A DNA stretch of 64,000 bases from Nocardioidaceae bacterium (GTDB lineage Bacteria; Actinomycetota; Actinomycetes; Propionibacteriales; Nocardioidaceae). Made by a program: the position numbers and the translations under genes. The stretch spans positions 1-64,000 of the forward strand of contig JAGIBL010000007.1 of NCBI GenBank assembly GCA_017744365.1, in the 5' to 3' direction. A model generated the notes under the pieces. That model did no database searches. It saw only the letters and a program-made list of their open reading frames with translations, and was not told the origin of the DNA. Shown here piece after piece: positions 52,308-61,336 of the stretch (positions are counted from its first letter, which is position 1; each line of letters opens with the position of its first letter).

Positions 52308-53114
52308 GTGACGACAACGCCTCCCGCCTGGTCACCCCTCGAACCGTCGGTGCTTGCCGCCGTCGCCGGACCGGACTGGACGGTGCGGCTGCACCCGGTC
52401 GCGGAGTCGACCAACGCCCTGGCCGCCGCCGACCCGGTCGCCGGGACCGTCGTGGTCGCCGACCACCAGACCGCGGGCCGCGGCCGCCTGGACCGGATGT
52501 GGGAGACCCCGCCGGGCACGGCGCTGACCTTCTCCGCGGTGCTCGACCCGGGCCTGCCCGACGCCGACTGGCCACTCCTGCCCCTGGCCGCCGCGGTGGC
52601 GGTCGCCGACGGTCTGCGCCGGTGCACCGGGGTGGACACCGGGCTCAAGTGGCCCAACGACGTTCTCGTCGGCGACCCGGCCGGGGAGGGCCTGCGCGAC
52701 GGGAAGGTCGCCGGCATCCTGCTCGAGCGCGTCGCCACCGCCGACGGCAAGCCGGTCGCCGTGGTCGGCATCGGCGTGAACGTGGCGATGACCCCCGCGC
52801 AGCTCCCGGTGCCGACCGCCACCTCGCTGCTGCTGGCCGGCGCGAACGTGGACCGGTCCGCGGTGCTCGGCGCGATCCTGCACGCGCTCAGCGTCGAGGT
52901 GGCCGGCCTGGCGACCGAGCGCGACTGGCTGCTGCAGCGTTACCGGGACGCCTGTACGACGCTCGGCCACGAGGTGCGCGTGGACCTGCCCAACGGCAAC
53001 GCGGTCACCGGTGTGGCCGAGGCGATCGACGAGCACGGCCGCCTGGTGGTCGCGGGCCGCGCGATCGGAGCCGGTGACGTCGTCCATGTCCGGCCGCAGC
53101 GGCCCGGTGCGTGA
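52308..53114 (+). CDS. birA: Biotin--[acyl-CoA-carboxylase] ligase
   Basis: The 268-aa monofunctional ligase activates biotin with ATP and attaches it to the carboxylase BCCP lysine. It has the adenylate loop [25 protein letters not shown] and KVAGILLER. No N-terminal DNA-binding helix is present, so it is not a repressor. GTG 52308 is probably leaderless. A C-terminal SH3-like beta domain ([18 protein letters not shown]) is present. Confidence 0.93.
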   Translation: MTTTPPAWSPLEPSVLAAVAGPDWTVRLHPVAESTNALAAADPVAGTVVVADHQTAGRGRLDRMWETPPGTALTFSAVLDPGLPDADWPLLPLAAAVAVADGLRRCTGVDTGLKWPNDVLVGDPAGEGLRDGKVAGILLERVATADGKPVAVVGIGVNVAMTPAQLPVPTATSLLLAGANVDRSAVLGAILHALSVEVAGLATERDWLLQRYRDACTTLGHEVRVDLPNGNAVTGVAEAIDEHGRLVVAGRAIGAGDVVHVRPQRPGA

Positions 53115-53126
53115 CATGATCGCCCC

Positions 53127-53627
53127 GTGGCGATCAACCCGAAGCTGCTGAACGAGGGCGAGCACGTCGTCTGGTCCACCCGTACGCACGCGAAGGCACT
53201 GCTGCTGCCCGCGCTGGTGCTGATCGTGGCGGCGGGCCTGGGCGGGTACCTGTCCAGCCTCCCCGACGACAACAAGAAGATCTGGCTGAGCCTGATCTGG
53301 GGCATCGCCCTGGTGGTGGTGCTGGTCTACAGCGTGTGGCCGTTCCTGAACTGGCTGACCGCCACCTACACCGTGACCAACCGCCGGCTGACCACGCACA
53401 AGGGCGTCATCAGCCGGACCGGGCACGACATCCCGCTGTCCCGGATCAGCGACGTCTCCTACGAGAAGGGCCTGCTGGACCGGATCCTCGGCTGCGGCAC
53501 GCTGGTGGTCTCCGATGCCAGCGAGCAGGGCCGGGTGCAGCTGCCGGACGTGCCCCAGGTCGAGAAGCGCCAGCTGGCGCTGTCCGACCTGCTGTTCCAG
53601 GGCTCCAAGCACGATGACGGGAGCTGA
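53127..53627 (+). CDS. PH-domain membrane protein (YdbT/bPH2-like)
   Basis: The 166-aa protein begins LLNEGEHVVWSTRTHAKALL, has two membrane helices (about residues 26-43 and 52-70) and then a bacterial PH2-type domain (TVTNRRLTTHKGVISRTGHD, PLSRISDVSYEKGLLDRILG). Role unknown; often in envelope stress. GTG 53127 lies 6 nt after a CATGAT box. It overlaps the cyclase gene by 14 bases. Confidence 0.88.
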   Translation: MAINPKLLNEGEHVVWSTRTHAKALLLPALVLIVAAGLGGYLSSLPDDNKKIWLSLIWGIALVVVLVYSVWPFLNWLTATYTVTNRRLTTHKGVISRTGHDIPLSRISDVSYEKGLLDRILGCGTLVVSDASEQGRVQLPDVPQVEKRQLALSDLLFQGSKHDDGS

Positions 53628-54636
53628 GCCGGGGGAGCACGCCGTCCCCGACGAGCCCACGGTCGCCGACCTGGAGCGAGCGATCCTCGGCGGCACCCCG
53701 CACCGCAGCGGCAGTGACATCGCCGAGGCCGCCGGGGTCAGCCTGGACCAGGCTCGTCGGCTGTGGCGGGCTCTCGGGTTCGCCGACGCCGCGAACACCA
53801 ACGCCTTCACCGACGCCGACGAGGGCGCCCTCGAGCTGGTCGCCCGGGCAGTGCGCGAGAGCGGCATCGACTTCGAGACCATGCTCCGGCTGACGCGTGC
53901 GGTCGGGCACACGGTGGCCCGGCTCGCCGACTGGGAGGTGGCCACCCTCTCCTCCGCGGTCGAGGAGTTCGCCACCGCGACGCATGCGAGCGCCCCGGAC
54001 GCGATGCGCAGCGCCTACTCCCTGGTCGAGACGGTGGTGCCGCACTTCGACCAGCTGCTGGTCTACGCCTGGCGCCGGCACCTGGCCGCCGCGGTCGGCC
54101 GGATCGAGATGCTCGGCTCCGGCGAGGACGACCTGCACGTCGCCCAGGCGACCGTCGGTTTCGCCGACCTTGTCCAGTTCACCGCGCTGTCCAACCAGCT
54201 CGACGAGCACGCCATCGGGGACCTGGTCGAGGTCTTCGAGTCGCGCTGCTCCGACGTCATCGCCGACCACAACGGCCGGGTCATCAAGACCCTCGGTGAC
54301 TCGGTGCTGTTCCTCGAGTCCGACCCGGCCGAGGCCATCAACATCGCCCTGGACATCATCGCCGTGATCGGCCGCGACCCCCGGCTGCCCGCGGTCCGCC
54401 TCGGCCTGGCCACCGGCCCGGTCGTGCTCCGGATGGGCGACGTCTACGGCCCCCCGGTCAACCTGGCCGCCCGGTTCACCACGGTCGCCCGGCGGAACCG
54501 GGTCATCATCGACGAGCGCACCGCATCCCTGCTGCCCAAGACGGACTTCGAGTCCCGCCCGCTCCCGGCAAGGCCGATTCGGGGGTTCGGGGACCTGGAG
54601 CCGTTCACGGTGCGCCGTACGCGGCCCCGGCACTGA
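53614..54636 (+). CDS. Class III adenylate/guanylate cyclase with N-terminal helical regulatory domain
   Basis: The 340-aa protein has an N-terminal all-helical part (residues ~15-170) with a MerR-like helix-turn-helix stretch GSDIAEAAGVSLDQARRLWR, resembling the autoinhibitory domain of Rv1264-type mycobacterial cyclases. The C-terminal catalytic domain has metal-binding Asp185 (VGFADLVQFT) and Asp229 (KTLGDSVLF) and the transition-state Asn/Arg in VYGPPVNLAARF. It is soluble. Sensing of pH or a ligand is inferred from the Rv1264 parallel. Confidence 0.9.
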   Translation: MTGAEPGEHAVPDEPTVADLERAILGGTPHRSGSDIAEAAGVSLDQARRLWRALGFADAANTNAFTDADEGALELVARAVRESGIDFETMLRLTRAVGHTVARLADWEVATLSSAVEEFATATHASAPDAMRSAYSLVETVVPHFDQLLVYAWRRHLAAAVGRIEMLGSGEDDLHVAQATVGFADLVQFTALSNQLDEHAIGDLVEVFESRCSDVIADHNGRVIKTLGDSVLFLESDPAEAINIALDIIAVIGRDPRLPAVRLGLATGPVVLRMGDVYGPPVNLAARFTTVARRNRVIIDERTASLLPKTDFESRPLPARPIRGFGDLEPFTVRRTRPRH

Positions 54637-54642
54637 GGGCTG

Positions 54643-54730
54643 CGGTTTCCCAAGGGAACATGTGAAACCAGCACTTCCGACCTGAAGTTTCGCCAGTTCG
54701 GCGAAGTTTCACGAGGGAACATGTGAAACC
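54643..54730. repeat. Convergent-junction element D: 17-bp direct repeat plus inverted pieces
   Basis: The word AGGGAACATGTGAAACC occurs exactly at 54653-54669 and 54714-54730. Between them lies a hairpin TTCGCC-AGTTC-GGCGAA, and an inverted partial copy (cggtttccc) precedes the first word. The element fills the gap between the cyclase and mug genes. Confidence 0.65.
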
Positions 54731-54743
54731 GACGCGCATCCAG

Positions 54744-55310
54744 CTAGAGGATCCCCGCCTCCCGGGCGGGCTCCGCGTAGGCCTTCGCCAGTGACGCGGC
54801 GGTCTCGTGGGCGTTCAGGCCCGACGGGTTCGGGACCACCCAGAGGATGCTGCCCGCGAAGGTTCCCGGCTGCCGGCCGACGACCGCGGCGGGGACCTTG
54901 AAGGCCGTCCGGTACGCGGTGATGCCGGCGATCGCGACGACCTGCGGCTTTCGACGAGTCACGAGCTCGCGCAGGTTCGCTCCGCCCTGGCGCAGCTCTT
55001 CGGCGGAGAGCTCGTCGGCGCGGGCGGTCGCTCGGCGGACCAGGTTGGTGATGCCGAGGCCGCGCGCGACGAAGTGGGCCCGGTCCTCGTCGGTCATGCC
55101 GTCGGAGGGACTGATCCTCCGCGCGATGATGCCGGCGGCGTGCAACGCCGGGTAGAACCGGTTGGCCGGGTGCGCGAAGTGGGTCTGCACCGCCGCGGTC
55201 CACAGGCCCGGGTTGATGCCGACGAACAGCAGCCGCAGGTCGTCGCCGTACAGGTCGGGCACGACGGCGTCGCGGTAGGACTCCAGCTCGGCTCGGGTGA
55301 AGCGGCGCAC
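54744..55310 (-). CDS. mug: Mismatch-specific uracil-DNA glycosylase (Mug/TDG family)
   Basis: The 188-aa glycosylase has the active-site motif GINPGLWTAAVQTHFAHPAN with the family Asn, then RFYPALHAAG and WVVPNPSGLNAH. It removes uracil or ethenocytosine opposite guanine. GTG 55310 begins VRRFTRAEL and lies 7 nt after a TATCCT box. The divergent purK start is only 24 bases away. Confidence 0.9.
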   Translation of the reverse strand: MRRFTRAELESYRDAVVPDLYGDDLRLLFVGINPGLWTAAVQTHFAHPANRFYPALHAAGIIARRISPSDGMTDEDRAHFVARGLGITNLVRRATARADELSAEELRQGGANLRELVTRRKPQVVAIAGITAYRTAFKVPAAVVGRQPGTFAGSILWVVPNPSGLNAHETAASLAKAYAEPAREAGIL

Positions 55311-55317
55311 GGACGCA

Positions 55318-55327
55318 AGGATAAAGT
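55318..55327. promoter_or_regulatory. Overlapping divergent -10 boxes sharing TA (TATCCT minus, TAAAGT plus)
   Basis: Minus TATCCT (55318-55323) serves mug and plus TAAAGT (55322-55327) serves purK. Both end exactly 7 nt before their GTG start codons. The arrangement is the same as at 35319-35328. Confidence 0.6.
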
Positions 55328-55334
55328 TCGGCCC

Positions 55335-56489
55335 GTGCCCCACGCTCCGAAGGTCGCCGTCATCGGCGGCGGTCAGCTCGCCCGGATGATGGCCGAGCCC
55401 GCCGCGGCCCTGGGCATCCCGCTGCGGCTGCTGGCCGAGGCCGAGGGCGTCTCGGCGGCGCAGGTGGTCGTGGACCACGAGGTCGGGGACTACCGCGACC
55501 TGGACACGCTGCGGAAGATCACCGACGGCTGCGCGGTCGTCACCTTCGACCACGAGCACGTGCCGACCGAGCACCTGCACGCCCTGGAGGAGGCCGGCCT
55601 CGCGGTCCGCCCCGGCCCGGAGGCGCTGGTGCACGCCCAGGACAAGGGCGTGATGCGCGACGCGCTGGACCGGCTCGGCATCCCGGCACCGCGGCACGCG
55701 ATCGTCGAGACGCCAGCCGACGTGGCGGCGTTCGGCCTGCCGTGCGTCCTCAAGACCACGCGCGGCGGGTACGACGGCAAGGGAGTCTGGTTCGTCAGGA
55801 CGCAGGCCGACGCCGACGACGCCTTCGCGACCGCGGCGCGCACGGGGGTGCGGATCCTCGCCGAGGAGCTGGTCGACTTCCGCCGCGAGCTCTCCGCGCT
55901 GGTGGCCCGATCGCCGTCCGGCCAGGTGGCCGCCTGGCCGGTGGTCGCGTCCACCCAGGTCGACGGGATCTGCCGCGAGGTGGTCGCCCCGGCGCCCGAC
56001 CTCGACGAGAGCCTCGCCGTCGAGGCCCAGCAGATCGCGATGAAGGTCGCCGCCGAGCTGGGCGTGACCGGCGTGCTCGCCGTCGAGCTGTTCGAGACCG
56101 ACGACGGCCGGGTGCTCGTCAACGAGCTCGCCATGCGCCCCCACAACACCGGCCACTGGACCCAGGACGGCTCGGTCACCTCGCAGTTCGAGAACCACCT
56201 GCGTGCCGTGCTCGACCTGCCGCTCGGCGCCCCCGAGGCCCGCGCGCGGTGGACCGTGATGGTCAACATCCTCGGCGGTGAGAACCAGACCGGGCGCCTG
56301 TACGACGGCTACCCGCACGCTCTGGCCCGGGACCCCCGGCTGCGGGTGCACCTGTACGGCAAGGAATTACGCCCTGGGCGGAAGGTCGGCCACGTCAACG
56401 CGTACGGCGACGACCTCGATGATTGCCTGGAACGAGCCCGGCACGCGGCCGCGTGGTTCGCGGGCGAGCTCGGTGAGGAGAGCGAATGA
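55335..56489 (+). CDS. purK: 5-(Carboxyamino)imidazole ribonucleotide synthase
   Basis: The 384-aa ATP-grasp enzyme of purine synthesis uses ATP and bicarbonate to carboxylate AIR. It has the N-terminal [53 protein letters not shown]-type carboxylate block and [22 protein letters not shown] 55335 is leaderless. The stop overlaps purE by ATGA. Confidence 0.95.
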   Translation: MPHAPKVAVIGGGQLARMMAEPAAALGIPLRLLAEAEGVSAAQVVVDHEVGDYRDLDTLRKITDGCAVVTFDHEHVPTEHLHALEEAGLAVRPGPEALVHAQDKGVMRDALDRLGIPAPRHAIVETPADVAAFGLPCVLKTTRGGYDGKGVWFVRTQADADDAFATAARTGVRILAEELVDFRRELSALVARSPSGQVAAWPVVASTQVDGICREVVAPAPDLDESLAVEAQQIAMKVAAELGVTGVLAVELFETDDGRVLVNELAMRPHNTGHWTQDGSVTSQFENHLRAVLDLPLGAPEARARWTVMVNILGGENQTGRLYDGYPHALARDPRLRVHLYGKELRPGRKVGHVNAYGDDLDDCLERARHAAAWFAGELGEESE

Positions 56490-57010
56490 GCGAGAGCACT
56501 GCCCGGGTCGGCATCGTGATGGGCTCCGACTCCGACTGGCCGGTGATGAAGGACGCTGCGGACGCGCTCGCGGAGTTCGGCATCGCCTACGAGGCCGACG
56601 TGGTCTCCGCGCACCGCATGCCCGAGGAGATGATCGCCTACGGCAAGGAGGCCGCCGGGCGCGGTCTGCAGGCGATCATCGCCGGCGCCGGGGGAGCGGC
56701 GCACCTGCCCGGGATGCTCGCCTCGGTGACCCCGCTGCCGGTCATCGGCGTGCCGGTGCCCTTGAAGTACCTGGACGGGATGGACTCGCTGCTCTCCATC
56801 GTGCAGATGCCGGCCGGGGTGCCGGTGGCGGCGGTCGCGGTCGGGAACGCGCGCAACGCCGGCCTGCTCGCCGTACGGATCCTGGCCGCGGCCGACCCCG
56901 CGCTGCAGCAGCGGATGGTGGAGTTCCAGGCGTCCCTCAAGGAGAGTGCGCACGCCAAGGGCAAGGTCGTCCGCGACCAGGCCGGCGCGCCCCGCAAGCT
57001 CGGCTTCTAG
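56486..57010 (+). CDS. purE: N5-carboxyaminoimidazole ribonucleotide mutase
   Basis: The 174-aa class I PurE has [30 protein letters not shown] with the catalytic His, and [12 protein letters not shown]. It moves the carboxylate made by PurK to C4 of the imidazole. It is translated by overlap with purK. It ends 4 bases from the convergent CoA-binding gene. Confidence 0.96.
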   Translation: MSESTARVGIVMGSDSDWPVMKDAADALAEFGIAYEADVVSAHRMPEEMIAYGKEAAGRGLQAIIAGAGGAAHLPGMLASVTPLPVIGVPVPLKYLDGMDSLLSIVQMPAGVPVAAVAVGNARNAGLLAVRILAAADPALQQRMVEFQASLKESAHAKGKVVRDQAGAPRKLGF

Positions 57011-57014
57011 ACCG

Positions 57015-57431
57015 TCAGGCCGCGCGACGACCCCACTCGATCAGCGGGCAGGTGTCCATCACCATCGGGACGCCCGCGCGCCGGGTGCGCTCGAAGGCCT
57101 CCTCGTCGACCACGCCGAGCTGGAACCAGACGCCCTTGGCGCCGATCCGCACGGCCTCGTCGGCGAACTCGCCGGCTGCCTCGGAGCGGCGGAACACGTC
57201 CACCAAGTCGACCGGGAACGGCACCTCGGTCAGCGAGGCGTAGCCCTGCTCGCCGAGGACGGTCGGTGCGCCGGGGTGGATCGGGACGATCCTCTTGCCG
57301 CGCTGCTGGAGGGCGGCGGCGATCCGGTACGCCGTACGGCCGGGGTCCCCGGACAGGCCCACGATCGCCCAGGTCTCGCCCTCGTCGAGCATCTGGTCGA
57401 CGTACTTCTGCTCCTGCCAGGACTCAGTCAT
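57015..57431 (-). CDS. CoA-binding (YccU-like) protein
   Basis: The 138-aa Rossmann-type domain resembles the CoA-binding domain of succinyl-CoA synthetase: AIVGLSGDPGRTAYRIAAAL, RIVPIHPGAP, DLVDVFRRSE and GVWFQLGVVDEEAFERTRRA. The catalytic His of the synthetase is absent. Role unknown. ATG 57431 is preferred over ATG 57440 three codons upstream, without strong evidence. Confidence 0.85.
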   Translation of the reverse strand: MTESWQEQKYVDQMLDEGETWAIVGLSGDPGRTAYRIAAALQQRGKRIVPIHPGAPTVLGEQGYASLTEVPFPVDLVDVFRRSEAAGEFADEAVRIGAKGVWFQLGVVDEEAFERTRRAGVPMVMDTCPLIEWGRRAA

Positions 57432-57516
57432 GAGGCCCATAACGCCCTGGCACCAAGGCCTGTTCCCCGAGACTTATCTCACCTGTCGGGCAGTTAGCGG
57501 CTGTTCACCTCGACCT

Positions 57517-57522
57517 TAGGAT
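57517..57522 (+). promoter_or_regulatory. -10 box TAGGAT of the second acyl-CoA dehydrogenase, leaderless
   Basis: TAGGAT ends 7 nt before ATG 57530. An in-frame ATG at 57521 overlaps the box, so it is not the start. Confidence 0.6.
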
Positions 57523-57529
57523 GAGCGGC

Positions 57530-58699
57530 ATGTCTGACTTCCCGATGTACGCGCTCTCCGAGGAGCACCAGGAGATCCGCAAGGTCGTCCGCGCGATCGC
57601 GACCGAGAAGATCGCGCCGTTCGCGGCGGCCGTCGACGAGGAGGCCCGCTACCCGCAGGAGGCTGCCGACGCGCTGCTGGCCTCGGACTTCCACGCCCCG
57701 CACGTCCCCGAGGAGTACGGCGGTGCCGGCGCCGACGCGCTGGCCACCGTCCTGGTGATCGAGGAGGTCGCGCGGGTGTGCGTGTCCTCGAGCCTGATCC
57801 CGGCGGTCAACAAGCTCGGCTCGCTGCCGGTGCAGATCTCGGGCTCGGAGGAGCTGAAGGCGACGTACCTCGGCGCGCTGGCCCGTGGCGAGGGCGGTTT
57901 CTCCTACTGCCTCTCGGAGCCGGACGCGGGCTCGGACGCGGGCGGCATGACCACCCGCGCGGTCCGCGACGGCGACCACTACGTGCTCAACGGCGTGAAG
58001 CGGTGGATCACCAACGCCGGTGAGTCCGAGTACTACACGGTGATGGCGGTGACCGACCCCGCCGCGCGCACCCGCGGGATCTCCGCGTTCGTGGTCGAGA
58101 AGTCCGACGAGGGTGTCTCCTTCGGTGCGCCGGAGAAGAAGCTCGGCATCAAGGGCTCGCCGACCAAGGAGGTCTACCTCGACAACGTGCGCATCCCGGC
58201 GGAGCGGATGATCGGCGCCGAGGGCACCGGCTTCGAGACCGCGATGCGCACCCTGGACCACACCCGGGTCACCATCGCCGCCCAGGCGGTCGGCGTCGCG
58301 CAGGGCGCGCTCGACTACGCGCTGGAGTACGCGATGGAGCGCAAGCAGTTCGGCAAGTCGATCTCGGAGTTCCAGGGCCTGCAGTTCCTGCTCGCGGACA
58401 TGGGCATGAAGGTCGAGGCGGCCCGGCAGATGACGTACGCCGCCGCCGGCCGCTCCGAGCGCGGCGACCACGACCTGACCTTCTTCGGTGCCGCCGCGAA
58501 GTGCTTCGCCTCGGACGTGGCCATGGAGGTCACCACCAACGCGGTCCAGGTGCTCGGCGGCTACGGCTACACCCGCGACTACCCGGTCGAGCGGATGATG
58601 CGCGACGCCAAGATCACCCAGATCTACGAGGGCACCAACCAGGTCCAGCGGATCGTGATGGCCCGCCAGCTGCTGGCCGGGGTCCAGGCGGAGATCTGA
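57530..58699 (+). CDS. Acyl-CoA dehydrogenase (second)
   Basis: The 389-aa protein begins [19 protein letters not shown] near its N-terminus. FAD and substrate blocks are [39 protein letters not shown] and [20 protein letters not shown]. The catalytic Glu is in [10 protein letters not shown]. It resembles short/branched-chain dehydrogenases. A strong hairpin follows its stop. Confidence 0.94.
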   Translation: MSDFPMYALSEEHQEIRKVVRAIATEKIAPFAAAVDEEARYPQEAADALLASDFHAPHVPEEYGGAGADALATVLVIEEVARVCVSSSLIPAVNKLGSLPVQISGSEELKATYLGALARGEGGFSYCLSEPDAGSDAGGMTTRAVRDGDHYVLNGVKRWITNAGESEYYTVMAVTDPAARTRGISAFVVEKSDEGVSFGAPEKKLGIKGSPTKEVYLDNVRIPAERMIGAEGTGFETAMRTLDHTRVTIAAQAVGVAQGALDYALEYAMERKQFGKSISEFQGLQFLLADMGMKVEAARQMTYAAAGRSERGDHDLTFFGAAAKCFASDVAMEVTTNAVQVLGGYGYTRDYPVERMMRDAKITQIYEGTNQVQRIVMARQLLAGVQAEI

Positions 58700-58869
58700 C
58701 GCACAGAGCGTGACGAAGGGGCCGGAAAGCACGCGCTGCTCTCCGGCCCCTTGCCCCGTCGGACGGGCGGTGGGCTTGCCCGGAACCCCCAGACCGCAAA
58801 CCCCCGGCGGCCTTTCCGGTACCACGGCCCGTCGATGTCCAAGAGCGCCGACCCGACGGCCTGATACAT
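58624..58869 (-). CDS. Candidate 81-aa protein coupled to the CHAT gene
   Basis: The ATG at 58869 overlaps the CHAT stop as TGATG, a coupling arrangement. The first 40 codons ([20 protein letters not shown] and on) have GC-rich third positions and fill a gap otherwise unexplained (58753-58868). The frame then runs through the hairpin at 58716-58752 and 76 bases into the dehydrogenase gene, which argues against it. No family recognised. Confidence 0.3.
   Translation of the reverse strand: MYQAVGSALLDIDGPWYRKGRRGFAVWGFRASPPPVRRGKGPESSACFPAPSSRSVRQISAWTPASSWRAITIRWTWLVPS
58716..58752. terminator. Hairpin terminator between convergent units
   Basis: Perfect 11-bp arms, AAGGGGCCGGA and TCCGGCCCCTT, with a 15-base loop begin 16 bases after the dehydrogenase stop. 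It could serve both strands. Confidence 0.7.
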
Positions 58870-61307
58870 CACCAGCCGGCTCCGAAGCAGAGCAGCGGGA
58901 TCACGTCGTCGCTCCCGGCGACCACCTGCGCGAGCGCGTCCGCCGGGGCGACACCCTCGGCGACCAGCCCGTGCCAGGCCGCGAAGGTCTCGCAGGCGAG
59001 GTCGTCGGCCAGCAGCGCGGGGGAGGAGATCACCGCCCGCGCGCCGGCGTGCAGCCAGGCCCGGCTCATCCCGACCGACTCCTCGCCGTGCAGCACCGAG
59101 GCCCGGCCCAGGTCGCAGGCGGAGAGGACGACCACCTCGGGGGTCCGCGGCAGCAGGTCGACGTCGTGGCCGAACCAGGGCCCGTCGACCAGCTCGACCG
59201 CCGCGAACAGCGGGTGGTCGCCCGGGTGCAGGCCGTGGCCGGCGACGTGGAAAAGGTCGACGCGCGAGGCCAGCCAGCCGACCCGGTTGGAGTCGGCCTC
59301 CTCGCCGGTCAGCACCTGCGCGGCGGGCCAGCGGCCGGCGGCGCGGCTGACCTCGTCGTCGGCACGCTGCAGCCGCGGTCCGGCGACGAAGCCGGCGACG
59401 CGCGGCGGTGCCAGCGGAGCGGCCGCCTGCTCCATCCACCGCGTCGTCGAGGTGGGGATCGTCAGCGGGCGCCCGATCAGGCCGGGCAGGCAGGTCCACG
59501 GGGTGCCGGCCAGCATCGCCGACGGGGTCAGCACCAGCCGGCGGTAGCCGATCACGCCGAGCAGCGGCCGTACCAGCAGGTCGCCCAGGGCGGAGAGGTC
59601 GGTGCGCAGCGAGCCGCGCACCGCGGTGCCCAGGTCCCCGTCACGGTGCTGGGCGGCGAAGTCCAGGTCCGCCGCGATCCGGTCGATCAGCGCGCGGGCA
59701 GCCTCCACCGGGCACAGCGGCACCACCGCCGTCTGCTCGGCCGTCACGCAGAGGGCGTGGATGCGGCCGTCCAGGACGATGTGCGCGACCAGGCCCGCGT
59801 CGTCGGCCTCGAGGCGCGCCTGCAGCTCCTCCAGCCCGATCGGCTCGCCGACGGTTCCCGAGGCGCTGAACCAGGTGCGCGAGCGGATCCGGTCGCGCAG
59901 CTCGCGGGTGCGGGCACGGTCCTTCGGGTCGCTCATCCGCAGCCGGGTGAGGTCGGCGGCGAGCGCGGGGTCCGGGGGCGGCCGGAGCGCGGTCACCCGG
60001 GAGGCCAGCGCCCGGGCGCGCTCGGACCACTCGAAGACCACGGCCGGGGAGCCGTCCTCGAGCGCCGCTCGCAGCCCGAGCCGGGCCAGGTGCTGGCCGT
60101 GGCCGACCGAGGACGACTGCAGGTCGAGGCTGCCGAAGGAGGACTGCCAGGCGTGCAGCTCGCCGAGGCCGCGGCGGGCGCTGCTGCGGGTCTGGGCCAG
60201 CTGGCCGCGCGCGGAGGCGAGCTCGGCGCGCACCTCGAGCCGGAGCAGCCGGGTGGTGATCGGGGAGTCCCGGCCGACGCGCACCCGGCCTAGCCGGGCG
60301 GCCGCGTCGGTGAGGTCGCCGCGGCGGATCACCAGCCGGGTCGCGTGCAGCGCGACCCGGTCCGCCTCGGGGCGGTAGCCGGCCTTGCGCAGCTGCTCGA
60401 CGAGCTCGTCGGCGCGGCGCAGCACCGCGGGCGAGGAGGCGCCGCCGGTGATCTCGGCGACGACGGCCACCGCCCGCGCCCGGACCGCCCAGGTGGTGCT
60501 CCCGTTCGCCTCGAAGCGCCGGGCGGCCTGCTGGGCGACGGTCCGGCTCCGGGCCGGGTCCTCGGAGAGGAGGGTGCGGGCCAGGATCAGCTCGCACTCG
60601 GCCTGGAAGCGGTGCAGCTTCTCGCTGCCGTACGCCTCGGCCGCCTCCTCGAGCGCCTCGGCGGCCTCGCGGGGCCGCCCGGAGGCGAGCAGCACCTCGG
60701 CGCGGTCCTGCTGGCCGATCGCGCGGCTGACCGGCGACAGCTCGGCGAGGGTCGGTGCGGCCTCGTCCATGCCCTTCATGGCGGCGACCAGGTCGTTGCG
60801 CAGCAGGTGCGTGTAGCCGAGGTTGAAGATCGCCTTGGCCCGGTCGACGGCCTCGTCGGCGCGCTCGAGGTAGTCGGCGGCCTCGGTGAAGTCCGCGGCG
60901 GCCGAGGCCGGGTCCTGCAGGTCGAGGAAGAGGTAGCCGCGGTTGAGCAGGGCACGACCGCGGTGCAGCGGCTCGCCGTGCAGCACGTCCAGCGCCATCG
61001 TGAGGCACTTCATCGCGGCGTCGTTCTCGGCGTTGCGCATGTAGAGGAGCCCGAGCTGCGAGTGCGCCAGGCCGGCGGTCAGGCCGGGCAGCCCGGGACG
61101 CATCAGCACCTCCTCGCACAGCGCGATCGCGCCCGCCGGGTCGCCGGTCTCGGCCATCCCGTAGGCGGCGGTGATGTCGAGGCGGCTGAGCAGGTCCGCG
61201 TCCTCGGTCAGCGTGCGGGCGCGCTCGATCAGGGCCAGCGCCTCGGCGTACCTGTTCGCGTTCCCCGCTGCGACGGCCTGCTGGTGGAGGGACTCAGCGT
61301 CGTCCAC
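58869..61307 (-). CDS. TPR-CHAT caspase-like protease
   Basis: The 812-aa protein has residues 1-~300 as repeated helical pairs of TPR type (ANRYAEALALIERARTL, AHSQLGLLYMRNAENDAAMK, ALLNRGYLFLDLQDPASAAA), a helical linker to ~500, and a C-terminal CHAT domain. The caspase-like dyad is present: His691 in FHVAGHGLHPGDHPL and Cys731 in VVVLSACDLGRA, followed by GARAVISSPA. CHAT proteases cut protein partners after activation through the TPR part (family knowledge). It is the last large gene of a minus-strand operon with a sigma factor, a 162-aa protein and an S8 protease, 29 bases after the protease gene. GTG 61307 has a gagg site. Confidence 0.92.
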   Translation of the reverse strand: MDDAESLHQQAVAAGNANRYAEALALIERARTLTEDADLLSRLDITAAYGMAETGDPAGAIALCEEVLMRPGLPGLTAGLAHSQLGLLYMRNAENDAAMKCLTMALDVLHGEPLHRGRALLNRGYLFLDLQDPASAAADFTEAADYLERADEAVDRAKAIFNLGYTHLLRNDLVAAMKGMDEAAPTLAELSPVSRAIGQQDRAEVLLASGRPREAAEALEEAAEAYGSEKLHRFQAECELILARTLLSEDPARSRTVAQQAARRFEANGSTTWAVRARAVAVVAEITGGASSPAVLRRADELVEQLRKAGYRPEADRVALHATRLVIRRGDLTDAAARLGRVRVGRDSPITTRLLRLEVRAELASARGQLAQTRSSARRGLGELHAWQSSFGSLDLQSSSVGHGQHLARLGLRAALEDGSPAVVFEWSERARALASRVTALRPPPDPALAADLTRLRMSDPKDRARTRELRDRIRSRTWFSASGTVGEPIGLEELQARLEADDAGLVAHIVLDGRIHALCVTAEQTAVVPLCPVEAARALIDRIAADLDFAAQHRDGDLGTAVRGSLRTDLSALGDLLVRPLLGVIGYRRLVLTPSAMLAGTPWTCLPGLIGRPLTIPTSTTRWMEQAAAPLAPPRVAGFVAGPRLQRADDEVSRAAGRWPAAQVLTGEEADSNRVGWLASRVDLFHVAGHGLHPGDHPLFAAVELVDGPWFGHDVDLLPRTPEVVVLSACDLGRASVLHGEESVGMSRAWLHAGARAVISSPALLADDLACETFAAWHGLVAEGVAPADALAQVVAGSDDVIPLLCFGAGW

Positions 61308-61336
61308 GCGACCTCACGTTCTGCTCGTCCTCCTGC

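Noticed and set aside
53336-53617. Arg/Ala-rich plus-strand frame inside the PH-domain gene.
   Set aside because: A shadow of the PH-domain gene in another frame with no independent start signal.
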